This document shows positions 1 to 9,530 of a stretch of 64,000 bases of DNA, piece after piece (positions within the stretch are counted from its first letter, which is position 1; every line of letters begins with the position of its first letter). The stretch is from contig VZQC01002896.1 in NCBI GenBank assembly GCA_009823505.1, positions 2,397,465 to 2,461,464 of the forward strand, written 5' to 3'. The notes under the pieces are model-generated. The model was not told the origin of the DNA, made no database searches, and saw nothing but the letters and a program-made list of their open reading frames with translations. Position numbers and translations under genes: made by a program. Source of the stretch: Rhizomys pruinosus (Eukaryota > Chordata > Mammalia > Rodentia > Spalacidae).

Positions 1-114
1 GAGCCAGATGGATTTCTGTGAGTTCAAGGACAGCCTGGTCTTCATAGTGAATTCCAGGCCAGCTGGGCTATAGGGAACCCTATAATCAAAAAGACCAAAA
101 AAAAAAAAAAAAGT
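1..114 (+). mobile_element. B1 SINE, 5' cut by window edge
   Basis: B1 middle and right end are readable (GTGAGTTCAAGG, then GCCAGCTGGGCTATAGGG), followed by an A-rich tail ending near 114. The left end lies outside the window. Confidence 0.8.
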
Positions 115-192
115 GATGAGACCCAGGACTCTTATTGGTAAAAAAAGAACTAACTCCAAGTTTATTTATTTATTTTTATTTATTTATTTATT

Positions 193-346
193 TTTTATTT
201 TTTTGGTCTTTTCAAGACAGGGTCTCCCTGTAGCCCCAGCTGTCCTGGAACTCACTCTGTAGACCAGGCTGGCCTTGAACTCACAAAGATCTGCCTGCCT
301 CTGCCTCCCAAGTGCTAGGATCAAAGGCGTGCGCCACCATGGCCGG
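193..346 (-). mobile_element. B1 SINE
   Basis: Full B1 read in reverse: T-rich tail, GAGACAGGGTCTCCCTGTAG, then the head ending GCGCCACCATGGCCGGC. Confidence 0.9.
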
Positions 347-369
347 CTCTCTAATTATCTATTTAAAAA

Positions 370-575
370 TATTTTATTATTTTTATTTTGGTGTTGAGTG
401 TTTTTGGATAAGTGTACCCATGTCATGCAGTCCCCATGGAGGTCCAAAAAGGGTGTCATTCCCTGGAACTGTAATTATGGACAGTTGTTAGCTGCCATGT
501 GGGTGCTGGGAATTGAATTCAGGTCCTCTGCAAGAGCAGCCAGTGCTCTTACCAGTGGAATCATCTCTCCAGCCC
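370..575 (-). mobile_element. B2 SINE
   Basis: Diverged reverse B2. The 3' part has a TGTCATGCAG-type block and the tRNA-like head ends ATCTCTCCAGCCCC. Confidence 0.8.
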
Positions 576-587
576 CCTATTTATCTT

Positions 588-702
588 TTGAGCCAGGGTC
601 CCCCTGTAGCCTGAGCTGGCCTGGAACTCACTAGACTTGCCTTGAACTCAAAGAGATCCTCCTGCTTCTGCTTGGATTAAAGTTCTACACCACTCTGCTT
701 GG
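588..702 (-). mobile_element. B1 SINE fragment
   Basis: Internally deleted reverse B1. AGCCAGGGTCCCCCTGTAGC begins the element and the head is degraded near CTGCTTGGC. Confidence 0.6.
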
Positions 703-741
703 CACTGATTTATTTATTTTTATTATTTTTCAAACATTTTT

Positions 742-938
742 TAAGTTTTATTTTATGTCTATGAGTGTATTGCCTACAGCCTCTAAGTGCATCTTTGTCA
801 TGCAGTGCCTGCAGAGGTCAGAAGAGAGCATTATATTCCCCTGGAACTGGAGTTACAGAGAGGGATGCTGGGAATTGAACCCAGGTTCTCCGCAAAAACA
901 GCCAATTCTCATAAGTGCTGAGCCATCTCTCCAGCCCC
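742..938 (-). mobile_element. B2 SINE
   Basis: Reverse B2 with the standard order: ATGTCTATGAGTGTATTGCC block, CCTGGAACTGGAGTTACAG block, and GAGCCATCTCTCCAGCCCC head. Confidence 0.85.
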
Positions 939-1055
939 TTATTTTTATTTTGTGTATGAATGTTTTGCCTGCTTGTATGTAAGTGCATCCTGTGTCTTGT
1001 AATGCCTGGAGAGTCCCAAAGAGGGTGTTGGATCCGTTGGAATGGTTGTGAGCAT
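939..1055 (-). mobile_element. B2 SINE, head missing
   Basis: Only the 3' half of a reverse B2 is present (GTGTATGAATGTTTTGCCTG to about GGAATGGTTGTGAGC). It abuts the preceding B2. Confidence 0.65.
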
Positions 1056-1086
1056 CTTTCCCACCCCTTTTCTTGTTTTTAAAGAA

Positions 1087-1256
1087 CTAGCTGGGCACAC
1101 ACCTTTAATCCTAGCACTGGGGAGGCAGAGGCAGGCGGATCTCTGCGAGTTCAAGGCCAGTCTGCTCTACAGAGTGAGTTTCATGCCAGCTGGGGCTAAA
1201 GAGAAAAAAAAATTTTGGGAGACCCTGTCAAAAGAAAAAAAAGAAGAGAAAAGAAG
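1087..1256 (+). mobile_element. B1 SINE ending at an N
   Basis: Forward B1 from AGCTGGGCACACACC through an A/G-rich tail that stops at the single ambiguous base at 1257. The next 14 bases look like the end of a reverse-oriented B1 head, so two B1 pieces meet at the N. Confidence 0.85.
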
Positions 1257-1257
1257 N
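1257..1257. other. Ambiguous base N (possible assembly join)
   Basis: A single N between the A-rich tail of a forward B1 and the sequence CCACGCCCAGCT, the 5' end of a reverse B1 whose body is missing. This is one of three Ns in the window, and the others lie at copy junctions. Confidence 0.7.
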
Positions 1258-1279
1258 CCACGCCCAGCTATTTTATTCT

Positions 1280-1406
1280 TTTTTTTTTTTTTTTTTTTTT
1301 GGTCTTTTCTAGACAGGGTCTCCCTGTAGCCCCAGCTGTCCAGAAGCTCTCCTCTGGCTCAGCCTCCCAAATACTGGGCTTACAGGATGTGCTACCACAC
1401 CAAGCT
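1280..1406 (-). mobile_element. B1 SINE, internally deleted
   Basis: Reverse B1 with a long T tail and the GGTCTTTTCTAGACAGGG motif. The middle (GTAGACCAGGCTGGCC) is missing and the head is degraded. Confidence 0.75.
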
Positions 1407-1537
1407 TCAGTCCCTGATTTTATTGTTTCAGCTGGGGATCTCATTTTGTAGCAGAAACTGGCATGGACCTCAGAGTAATCCTCTTGCCTCAGAGCCTGAG
1501 AGGTTTGGGAGCTGTATCCAGGTTCTGACCCTCATTT

Positions 1538-1684
1538 TTTTTTTTCTTTTTTTGAGACAGGGTTTCCCTTTAGTCCCAGCTGGCTGGAGCTTGCTATGTA
1601 GACCAGGCTGGCCTTGAACTCAGATCTGCCTGTCTCTGCCTCCTGAGAGCTGGGACTAAAGGTGTGCGCCACCACACCCCCAGC
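1538..1684 (-). mobile_element. B1 SINE
   Basis: Reverse B1 of the 'GGGTTTCCCTTTAGTCCCAG' type. It is complete to the head (GTGCGCCACCACACCCCCAG). Bases 1408-1535 to its left may be a much older B1 remnant, but I cannot support that firmly. Confidence 0.85.
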
Positions 1685-1732
1685 TGACCCTCATTTAAAA
1701 AAAAAATTTTTTATATTTTTAATTTTATTTAT

Positions 1733-1880
1733 TTTTTTTTGTCTTTTCGAGACAGGGTCTCCCTGTAACGCCCTGCTGTCCTGGAACTCACTTTGTAGAC
1801 CAGGATAGCTTTGAACTCACAAAGATCCACCGCCTCTGCCTCCCAAGTGCTAGGATTAAGCGTGCGCCACTTGCCCGGCT
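1733..1880 (-). mobile_element. B1 SINE
   Basis: Reverse B1 from TTTTTTTTGTCTTTTCGAGA to GCGCCACTTGCCCGGC, with small deletions in the head. Confidence 0.85.
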
Positions 1881-1883
1881 AAT

Positions 1884-2096
1884 TTTAATTTATTTTTATG
1901 TGTATGAATGTACTGTCTGCATGTAGGTCTGTGCACCTGTCTTGCAATGCCGTAGAGGTCAGAAGAGGGTGTCAGATTCCCCTGGAAATGGAGTTAAAGA
2001 GGTTCTTCAGCCATGTGGTGTGGGTGTTGGGATCGAACCCGGGTCCTCTGCAAGAGCAGTTGGTGCTTTTAACCGCTAGGCCATCTCTCCAACCCT
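1884..2096 (-). mobile_element. B2 SINE
   Basis: Nearly complete reverse B2: ATGTGTATGAATGTACTGTC tail block, B-box region GGGATCGAACCCGGGTCC, and a head ending CATCTCTCCAACCC. Confidence 0.9.
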
Positions 2097-2102
2097 CCCA
2101 TA

Positions 2103-2308
2103 TTTATTTTTTATGTATGTGTCTGAGTGTTTGCCTTCATGTACTGAGTGTACTATGTATCTGCCTGGTGTCTGCAGGGGCCAGAAAAGTGCAGCGGATC
2201 CCCTGAAACTGGAGTTACAAGATATGTGATCTGACTGTGTGAGGTGCAAAAGCTGGGTCCTTCAAGAGCAGCAAGTGCTCCTAACCACTGAGCCCTCTCT
2301 CCAGCCGC
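2103..2308 (-). mobile_element. B2 SINE, diverged
   Basis: Reverse B2 related to the older mouse-like form, ending GAGCCCTCTCTCCAGCCGCC. It directly follows another reverse B2. Confidence 0.75.
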
Positions 2309-2320
2309 CACATACGAGCA

Positions 2321-2399
2321 AATATATATATATCATATATATATCTATATATATATATCAATATATATATATCATATATATATATATATATATATATAT
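2321..2399. repeat. (TA)n microsatellite
   Basis: About 80 bases of near-pure TA repeat lie immediately before the B1 where the threefold-repeated segment begins. Copy B has no such tract at its left edge. Confidence 0.9.
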
Positions 2400-2544
2400 T
2401 TGTCTTTTCAAGACAGGGTCTCCCTGTAGCTCTGGCTATCCTGGAACTCACTCTGTAGACCAGGCTGGCCTTGAACTCACAGAGATCTGCCTGCCTCTGC
2501 CTCCCGAGTGCTAGGATTAAAGGCGTGCGCCACCACGCCCGGCA
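2399..2544 (-). mobile_element. B1 SINE at left edge of copy A
   Basis: Reverse B1 with the private variant GTAGCTCTGGCTATCC, which copy B shares at about 13890. This places the left edge of the A/B homology in or just before the B1 tail. Confidence 0.9.
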
Positions 2545-2552
2545 CCTTTTTT

Positions 2553-2700
2553 TTTTATATTTTTGAGGCAGGGTTTCCCTTTAGTCCCAGCTGGCCTTGA
2601 GCTCACTCTGTAGACCAGCCTGGCCTTGAACTCACAGAGATCTTCCTGCGTCTGCCTCCTAAGTACTGGGATTAAAGGCATGTGCCACCATGCCCGGCTA
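2553..2700 (-). mobile_element. B1 SINE (older type)
   Basis: Reverse B1 with GGGTTTCCCTTTAGTCCCAG and GGATTAAAGGCATGTGCCAC. It is complete. Confidence 0.85.
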
Positions 2701-2723
2701 AATAAATATGTAATTTTTTTAAA

Positions 2724-2920
2724 GGTAGACTAGCACTCCAGAGGTAGAGGCAGGCAGATCTCTGTGAGATCAAGTCCAGCCTATCTAGCAAGTTACAGGC
2801 CAGTTGGAGCTCCAGGGAGACCCTATCTCAAAAGCAAACAAATGAAAAAAAAAAAAAAGTAGAACAAAAAAGAAAAAAAGAAAAGAAAAAGAAAAAAGAA
2901 TAAAAAAAAACAATGGTAGA
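2724..2920 (+). mobile_element. B1 SINE remnant plus A-rich tail
   Basis: Forward B1 lacking its first bases (TAGCACTCCAGAGGTAGAGG onward), followed by an A/G-rich tract to about 2920. From 2920 to 3145 I see no gene or repeat, only a short TA run near 2965. Confidence 0.7.
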
Positions 2921-3147
2921 AAGATAATCAAGGAAAGACACTGCATTGACCTCTGGTTTCTACCATATATATATATGGCTATGTGACTTCATGATGCAGC
3001 TCCATGAGGTCATCATCCATGATGATGTGGGACTTTGCAGTGCTACAGCTATTTAGGGGTCACCCATGCTCTAGTAGGAAACTGAAAGCTTATACACAAG
3101 AAGTAATGACATAAAGGCACAGCAGGAGATTGGCTACCTTAGGATTT

Positions 3148-3300
3148 TTTTGGGGGGGTCTTTTTGAGACAGGGTGTCCCTGTAGTCCCAGCTGTTCTGG
3201 AACTCACTCTGTGGACCAGGCTGGCCTTGAACTCACAAAGATCCACCTGTCTCTGCCTCCCAAGTGCTAGGATTAAAGGCGTGCGCCACCCCCTGCTCCT
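3148..3300 (-). mobile_element. B1 SINE
   Basis: Reverse B1 with the GGTCTTTTTGAGACAGGGTG start. The head ends GCGCCACCCCCTGCTC. Confidence 0.85.
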
Positions 3301-3473
3301 TAGGATTTGAACCCAACTATTTAACTTCAAAGCCCTGGCTCATTCTAGTCCAGGATATGCCAAGCACTCTTTGGGTTGTATCTGTAGGAGAAGAGTCACA
3401 GAAAGGCAGAGGGCTTGAAAGTTTCTGTTGTGCTCAAGGAACAAAGAGGAATTAAATGTAATCAAAAAAATAT

Positions 3474-3671
3474 GTGGTCAGGAAAAGGAAAAACCCCCAA
3501 AGAAGAACTGAAGGCCGTTTCTCAGGGGTCTTTTGTTCCAAGGTAAGGAGCTTGTCTTCATCCTATAAAACACCCAGAAGATTAAGCAGATTGGCGAGTG
3601 ATTGTACTTGGATGACTGGGAACACTGTTATGACTCCAAATGAACAGACATGGCTGAAGCAGGAAGGATGA
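3474..3671 (+). other. 65-codon open frame, not recognised
   Basis: An ATG-initiated, Lys/Arg/Ser-rich frame in SINE-free DNA, present unchanged in copy B (14954-15151). It has no recognisable domain, no signal peptide and no obvious splice context. Because A and B are near identical throughout, conservation between them is no evidence of coding. It may be chance. The rest of 3301-3830 shows nothing else I can name. Confidence 0.15.
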
Positions 3672-3835
3672 CCTGTTGGCCAGACACCAATCCCTACGTT
3701 CTAGATACGCTCACCCAGAGGAGTCAGATCACAGGGCAGGAGCGGGGGCACTCGCCCGGCATCTTCACCAGGCGCCACTGTATTTGGAGTCAACAGGCCA
3801 AAGATGATGGCTGCCTCCATTAAAATGTCCATGCT

Positions 3836-4070
3836 GGGGGCCGGAGACGGCTCGACGGCTAAAAGTGCTGGCTCTTCTTTCAGAGGACCCGGATTCAATT
3901 CTCAGCAGCCATATGGCAGCTGACAACTATGGCTAACTCCAGTTCCAGGGGATCCAAGGCCTTCTTCTGACTTCCAAGGGCATTATATGACATGAGTGCC
4001 CTTATGTGTGTGCAGGCAATACTCTCATACACAAAAAATTAGTAAAATATTTTTAAAAATAAAACATGCT
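3836..4070 (+). mobile_element. B2 SINE, diverged
   Basis: Forward B2 with a mutated A box (CGGCTCGACGGCTAAAAGTG) and a recognisable B box (GGATTCAATTCTCAG). The tail ends in ATACACAAAAAATTAG. 4075-4300 has no gene or named repeat. Confidence 0.8.
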
Positions 4071-4299
4071 GAGTAAGCTCACTGAGATTATTAATATCTA
4101 TTGAGTGCTTACTGAATTCTAGGTACTCTGCCAAGTGATCTAAATGCATTCTTTTAATTCTAACAGTAAAATTTTCTCAAAACTTTAGGCTACATTACAG
4201 GAAATTGACACTATTTGGTATGCTTAACATATAAATGCAGCTGAGAACATCTAGAGGTGGGAAAACTTGGTTTAAATTAAATTACATGGTCTCCTCAAA

Positions 4300-4610
4300 T
4301 CCAGGTCTGTCTGAAGAGAACTCTACAATCAGGCAACTCTGAGTTCAAACTTTGGCTACCACCTGCCAGCCGTGAGTCCTGAGACAAGTTCCTTAACCTA
4401 AGTTGGTCCTGGTGGCACATGCCTTTAGTCTCAGCACTCTGGAGACAGAGGGAGGCAGATCTCTATGAGACTGAGGCCAGCCTGGTCTACATAGTGAGTT
4501 CTAGGCCAGCTGGGGCCACAGGGAGACTCTGTCTCAAAACAAAAACAAACCAGTCTCTTCCTTGACTTTCTGAGACTTAGTTTTCTCATCTATACACTGC
4601 AGGTAACTAA
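4300..4610 (+). mobile_element. MIR SINE split by a B1
   Basis: The left part (4335-4400) reads GAGTTCAAACTTTGGCTACC ... CAAGTTCCTTAACC. The right part (4553-4610) reads TGAGACTTAGTTTTCTCATC, matching the tRNA-derived mammalian MIR core and tail. The interrupting B1 is listed separately. The same arrangement recurs near 15795-16085. Confidence 0.75.
4402..4550 (+). mobile_element. B1 SINE inside MIR
   Basis: Forward B1 (GGTGGCACATGCCTTTAGTC ... CTGTCTCAAAAC) inserted into a MIR. Confidence 0.85.
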
Positions 4611-4682
4611 AAAAGAGTAAATAAAAAGATAAGGCTGGGTGTGGCAACAATAATGGCTGAACAGGAAATCGGTTTTGGGTTT

Positions 4683-4740
4683 TTTGGGGGGGGGTCTTTT
4701 TGAGACAGGGTCTCCCTATAGCCCCAGCTGGCCTGCACCA
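4683..4740 (-). mobile_element. B1 SINE fragment (right end only)
   Basis: Reverse B1 covering only the tail-proximal ~55 bp (GGTCTTTTTGAGACAGGG ... CAGCTGGCC), then abrupt change to unrelated sequence. Confidence 0.75.
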
Positions 4741-4747
4741 GCACGCC

Positions 4748-5100
4748 CTGCTGAAAAGGATATTGTTACTTAATGAAAGCAGGTCAGATAAGAAGTTAGC
4801 AGTGAGAATGCCACAGCAGTGGGCTGTCTGGCAGGGGCTGCACCGGCGGAAGGTGTGGGCTCTATGGGCTGACTTACACACCCGGCACATCCTTTCCTGG
4901 GTCTGCCCCATGGGCTGGAGCAGCATGTGGTGTAGGGAGTCTGGGATTGGCTACTAGGAGGTTACATTATCTGATATAAACAGCGTGTTGTTTGAAATAA
5001 ATTGGATTTGCACCCACTGCTGTGGGTCCCCGAGGTGAGCTGGAGCAGTCTCCTGAGTGTACTCCCCACTACCTGTCCCCGTGAGGGATTAGCTCCTACA
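4748..5100 (+). mobile_element. Possible ERV LTR
   Basis: A ~350-bp SINE-free block has a TATA-like element (CTGATATAAACAGC near 4973) and, ~25 bp on, an AATAAA (near 4996) followed by TGGATTTGCACCC, the spacing of an LTR U3/R region. I cannot fix TG/CA ends or a target duplication, so this is tentative. Recurs at about 16228-16585. Confidence 0.35.
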
Positions 5101-5562
5101 GGAAGGCCTAGCTACATGGTGCTAAGCCACTGACTCCTTGATTCCGTTCTTCAACCAACAAGCAGGTGGATGTGGCCTCTTCCCTGCCTGCCACTTTTGA
5201 GCAGAGAGGTTTTGATTCCATCTTCTCCTGGCTCTTCTATCCTTATAAGAACTTATTTCAGGTTCCTAGGTCTTTGGGGATCTCTAGGAAATGGGTCATA
5301 ACAAATATAGGAGTATATCATGGGGCCACAGGAAGCAGCGGCTGTGGTATCCCCAATCTCTTTTCCTTTCAGTTCTCATCAGTGGCTAGGATGCTAGACA
5401 TCCTGCTCACCAGAGTCCTTTGCCATTCAAGTCTGCTGACCAGGTCAAGTTGGGCCTCTGGAATGGCCCTTGGTCATGGATGCTTCTGCATTGGTCTCTA
5501 GTCCATTTAGCATCAAACAGGCCTCTTGGGTCAGTTCTGGCAGACAATGAAACAAGTCGTGT

Positions 5563-5860
5563 TCAGGATGAACAGAGCCATAGGATCAGAATGACACTCA
5601 GTAGATCACTTGCCACATAAATGCGCCATACAAGCAGATGCTTCCAGCATGACAGGAAGACAGGGACCATCTTGTCAAATTGGCCTGTCAATGAGCTGTT
5701 GTTCCAAAAGACAGTTTCTGCTGCATTAATCTGATCATTCAAGTCACCCCTAATGGGATTTCCAGTTCTATCAATGGTACAGATGAGATTTCCTGAACAC
5801 ATTCCTACTGTAGAGAGCCTGGGTACAGTATAACTTAAAACAAAAACAAACGCCTTTAAA
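5563..5860 (-). pseudogene. Unrecognised minus-strand open frame, possible retrocopy fragment
   Basis: In SINE-free DNA the minus strand stays open for about 95 codons, with a protein-like composition (short motifs GNPIRGDLNDQIN and FDKMVPVFLSCWK). I do not recognise the family. Upstream (in plus coordinates, right) it runs into a B1-like SINE, so the listed end is approximate. The same frame is in copy B (about 17048-17340). Could equally be chance. 5100-5560 shows no other feature I can name. Confidence 0.2.
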
Positions 5861-5871
5861 TTTGTAGTGAA

Positions 5872-5985
5872 AAACTGGGTGTCATGTTGCCTATAATCCC
5901 TGTATTTGACAGGCTGAGGCAGGAGGATTGCCACAGGTTTAAGGCTAGCCTGGATGACAAAGTGACACCATATCTCAGAACAAAT
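5872..5985 (+). mobile_element. Old B1-like SINE
   Basis: Diverged forward B1/proto-B1: AACTGGGTGTCATGTTGCC, AGGCTGAGGCAGGAGGATTG, then TGACAAAGTGACACCATATC. Confidence 0.7.
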
Positions 5986-6097
5986 ACTCCCTCAAACCCA
6001 AAGTAACAATAACAACAACAACTCCCAAAACTGACTGGTAAGATGGCTCAGTGGGTAAAGGTGCTTGTCACTGAACTCAAGACAACCTGAGTTTGGG

Positions 6098-6325
6098 GCT
6101 GAAGAGATACTTCAGCGGTTCAGAGCACTGGTTGCTCTTGCAGAGGACCTAGGTTCAGTTCCTAGCACTCACATGTTGACTAACAACTGTCTATATCTCC
6201 AGTTCCAGGAGGTCTGATACCTCTTCTGGCTTCCCCGGGCATTGCTTGCATGGGTGCACGTATATGTAGGCAAAACACTCATTCACATAAAATAAAAATA
6301 AATAAAACATTTTAAAAAGATTTAA
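6098..6325 (+). mobile_element. B2 SINE nested in B3
   Basis: Forward B2: GGGGCTGAAGAGATACTTCAG head, CTAGGTTCAGTTCCTAGCAC box, ACACTCATTCACATAAAATA tail. Confidence 0.85.
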
Positions 6326-6330
6326 GAGAT

Positions 6331-6697
6331 GGGGCTGGAGAGATGGCTCAGCGGTTAAGAGCGCCGACTGCTCTTGCAGAGGACCCGGGTTCGATTCCCA
6401 GCACCCACATGGAGACTAAAAACCATTTTTTTTGGTCTTTTCGAGACAGGGTCTCCCTGTAGCCCCAGCTGTCCTGGAACTCACTCTGTAGACCAGGCTG
6501 GCCTTGAACTCACAAAGATCCACCTGCCTCTGCCTCCCAAGAGAACCATTTTTGACTCCAATTCCAGGGGAATCCGATGCCCTCTTCTGACCTCCGCGGC
6601 ATTGCACGACATGGGTGAATCAACCTACATGCAGACAGTACACTCATACACATAAAAAAAAATAATAAATTAATTAAAAAATTTTTTTTAAAGTTTT
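6331..6697 (+). mobile_element. B2 SINE carrying a B1
   Basis: Forward B2 with good pol III boxes (TGGCTCAGCGG; GGGTTCGATTCCC). It is split at 6421 by a reverse B1. AAAAGATT flanks the element on both sides. Confidence 0.9.
6425..6543 (-). mobile_element. 5'-truncated B1 inside B2
   Basis: Reverse B1 lacking its head beyond CCTCCCAAG. The target AACCATTTTT is present on both sides, typical of L1-driven truncated insertion. Confidence 0.85.
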
Positions 6698-7059
6698 AAA
6701 AGATTACCTGAGTTTGATCACTAGGAAACACATGGTGGAAGGAAAGAACCAACTCCCTAAAGTTGTGCTCTGACCTGCACATGTATGCTGGGGTACATGC
6801 CACACCTCCATATAAATAAATGTAATAAAAATATAAAACAAACAAATTGTAGCAAAGAATAGGTTTCCAGGAGTTGAAAGCAAATGAGGGATGGATGCTA
6901 CTCCCCTCTGCCCCCAAGTGGTCAGCATGTGAACTGGTAATGGCTGGAAGAGACCAGCAGAAGACCAACCAGAGTGCATTGTTGCCCTTAAGCACTAATG
7001 TCCATATAAATGCCAGATAAGAAGCTAGAGATGAGATTCCCTGAATAAAAAATGACATT

Positions 7060-7150
7060 CTGGGCTAGAAAGATGGCTAGGTGATAAAGAGCACTGGCTC
7101 TTCCTGCAGAGAACCTAGGTTCAGGTCTCAGCACCCATACAGTGGCTAAC
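7060..7150 (+). mobile_element. B2/B3 head fragment
   Basis: TAGAAAGATGGCTAGGTGAT and AGGTTCAGGTCTCAGCACCC mark a tRNA-like SINE head. The 3' part is missing. The preceding 6800-7050 shows no gene or known repeat. Confidence 0.65.
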
Positions 7151-7196
7151 ACCTATCTATTCTTAGTAAAGAATGAAGGTATAAAAAAGTTCCCTG

Positions 7197-7386
7197 GGGC
7201 TGGAGAGATGGCTCAGCGGTTAAGAACACCGACTGCTCTTGCAGAGGACCTGGGTTTGATTCCCAGCACACCCACATGGCGGCTAAGAACCGTCTTTGAC
7301 TATAGTTCCAGGGGAATCCAACGCCCTCTTCTGACCTCCGTGACATTGCACGACACAGGTGCACCAACCTACATGCAGAAAAAAGT
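7197..7386 (+). mobile_element. B2 SINE
   Basis: Forward B2, near complete: GGGGCTGGAGAGATGGCTCA to CCAACCTACATGCAGAAAAA. Confidence 0.9.
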
Positions 7387-7394
7387 TCCCTGCT

Positions 7395-7550
7395 GCCAGG
7401 CATGGTGGTGCACGCCTTTAATCCTAGCACTCAGGAGGCAGAGGCAGGTGGATCTCTGTAAGTTCAAGGCCAGCCTGGTCTACAGCAAGCTCCAGGCCAG
7501 CTGGGACTTAAAGGGAGACCCTGTCTCAAAAAAAACAAAAAAAAAAAAAA
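7395..7550 (+). mobile_element. B1 SINE
   Basis: Forward B1 flanked by AAAAAGTTCCCTGCTG on both sides (16-bp target duplication). Confidence 0.9.
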
Positions 7551-7716
7551 AAAAAGTTCCCTGCTGTCATGGACAAATAAAACTTTCCCTAGAGATGACA
7601 AAGGATGAGGAGGATTCAGTTCCTTGAATGTTTAATAAAACATAACTATGTGTATACTTTCTTCTTTTTCAAGTATAGTATTTTGGCTGATTTTGTCTTT
7701 TTTTGTTTTGAGATGG

Positions 7717-7870
7717 GTCTTTTGGGGGGAGTCTTTTTGAGACAAGGTCTCCTTGTAGCCCTAGCTGGACTGGAGCTCACTGTGTAGACCAGGCTGGCAT
7801 TGAACTCACAGAGATTCCTGCCCCTGCTTCCCGAGTGCTGGTATTAAAGGCATGTACCACCAAGCCCAGC
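7717..7870 (-). mobile_element. B1 SINE
   Basis: Reverse B1 with GGGAGTCTTTTTGAGACAAG start and GCATGTACCACCAAGCCCAG head. Confidence 0.85.
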
Positions 7871-7982
7871 ATGAGACAGGGTCTTGCTATATAATATAAA
7901 CTGGCCTAGAACTCCATATATAGCCCAGGGCTTTAAACTCATGATATTGCCTCAGCCTCTTCAGTGCTACAATGCCTGGTTG
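7871..7982 (-). mobile_element. Old B1-like SINE
   Basis: Strongly diverged reverse B1/proto-B1 (GAGACAGGGTCTTGCTATAT, then TTGCCTCAGCCTCTTCAGTG). Confidence 0.6.
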
Positions 7983-7999
7983 TAGAACCATGTATAATT

Positions 8000-8163
8000 T
8001 TTTGTTTTTCTCTTGGTGTTTTTGAGACACTCTTGGTCTTCCTATAGCCACAGCTAGTCCAGAACTTACTATGCCGACCAGGCTGACCTCGATCTCACAG
8101 AGATATGCCTAGCTCTGCCTCCCAAGTTCTGCGACTAAGGGTATGCACCAACACGCCCCAGCC
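8000..8163 (-). mobile_element. B1 SINE, diverged
   Basis: Reverse B1: TTGGTGTTTTTGAGACACTC to GCACCAACACGCCCCAGCC. Confidence 0.8.
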
Positions 8164-8229
8164 ATGTATAGTTTTGAGATTCAAATTTATACTGTGTGGT
8201 CCAGGAACTACCAGGCTGAGGAATTTGTG

Positions 8230-9530
8230 TAAAAATTATCCTTAGGCTGGTGATAACCCTGAAGTACCTAGCCTCAGTCCCACCAGAGACCCAGCAATAC
8301 TTCTTCCCTCTTCTGCCTCCTCTGGGATTCCTTCTCACTTCTGCCCAGAAATGGCGGAGGCGCTCCAGCAGCCTGGCCTCAGGGACCACACCTCCACCCC
8401 CACCTTTGAGGCAGCTACTGATGGGGACCACCTCACCTCTAAAGTTACCCCCATTGTTAGTAGACCCCTATGGCCAGATTCCTGGAAGCACTCCAGCTCC
8501 CAACAGAGGTTGCCATAATCCACTGCTGGAGACACCAGACCTCCATGGATCCAGTGGCCTTGGGCAATGCCAGGGCCGACTCTGTGGCCCGGGGACTGGC
8601 CTCTGGTCCTGTCAGACCCACAGGGAATATTCTTTTACTCACCCCCTCTTACAAACCTGATTACCAGCCTGAAGAAAGGAACGAGCTCTGGAGCAAGGAA
8701 GCCATAGACACACTGGCCCCCAGGGATCTGTTCCAACTCCTAGAACCACTCTTTGACCTGCCAATCTCCGAGCTCATATCTTACAAGTTCATTTCTCCTG
8801 GCACACCTGTGCCAAGGCCAACCTGCAGGGGGCCCTCCAGATATGCCAGCCCCTGTATCAGCTCCATGGACACCAACCCGGAGAAGACTGGGAGAGAAAC
8901 TGTGGACGTGGCACAAACACCCATGGAGCACATCGTCCCATGTTTTGGGGTCCATAAACCCTAAACGTCTGGAAATCATTCATCCCACACCAGCTGCAGT
9001 CTTCAGCAAAGCAGCCAGACTACTAGGCCACCCACACTGGTGCCATTTGTCCAGACTCAAGAGAGCACCAACCCAGGATGGATGGTCTGCCAAGCAGCTG
9101 GGACCTACTATTCTCAGGCTTTCCAGAGACCCTCAAGGACAGGTCTGAATAGTCAGGCATGGCAGCCTTCGCCCTCTGCACCTTTCCCTCACCTCCTTCT
9201 TTTTCTGGTTTTCCTCTGCTTCCCCTGCTGCCACAGGTGCCAGATGCTGTTACACCTCTGCCCGGTTGCCCTTTGTCTCGTTATCGTCTCAGTCTTCACC
9301 CAACCACGTGATGCTGTGCCAGATCCGACATACTGCTGGCACATCCATGTTCAGGATACATGGACAGATGAAACTGGAACACATCCAGGAGGTCTCCAGA
9401 GTGGTCATTACATCCCACATCCCTGTGCTCACAGCCCCACCTACTCCTGACTGCCTCTCCCTTCAACTTGCCAGCTCAGCAGGAAGAAGTCGGAGCAGGA
9501 TCTATGCTCCTATACCCTAAGAGGTCAGGA
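8230..9530 (+). pseudogene. ERV pol/env remnant, gammaretrovirus-like (copy A)
   Basis: Decayed endogenous retrovirus. Around 8470-8605 a frame shows the end of retroviral RNase H (IIHC, then a GN..AD..AR motif with the catalytic-type Asp). In another frame near 8800-8910 follow a C..CA..N pair and GHQPGEDWE, matching the integrase zinc-finger/linker region of gammaretrovirus-like pol. The remaining integrase is not recognisable. At 9210-9237 a pyrimidine-rich run ends in AG, then an ATG at 9244 opens an env-like leader with a hydrophobic signal sequence that soon stops. Several frames and stops make it non-functional. Class I assignment is inference from motifs. Confidence 0.75.

Larger units (their letters stand above)
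6030..6800 (+). mobile_element. B3-like SINE split by nested B2s
   Basis: The head (6030-6095, AAGATGGCTCAGTGGGTAAAGG) and the body (6707-6800, GATCACTAGGAAACACATGG) belong to one B3-type element. Two B2s, one itself carrying a B1, were inserted between them. ACCTGAGTTT occurs at both edges of the insert, consistent with a target duplication. Confidence 0.7.

Noticed and set aside
7142..7627. 161-codon plus-strand open frame
   Set aside because: It is read through a B2 and a B1 in sequence; the residues are those of the SINE consensus.
8135..8431. Minus-strand 98-codon open frame over the ERV
   Set aside because: The opposite strand carries the retroviral motifs; this frame has no similarity I recognise and includes B1 sequence.
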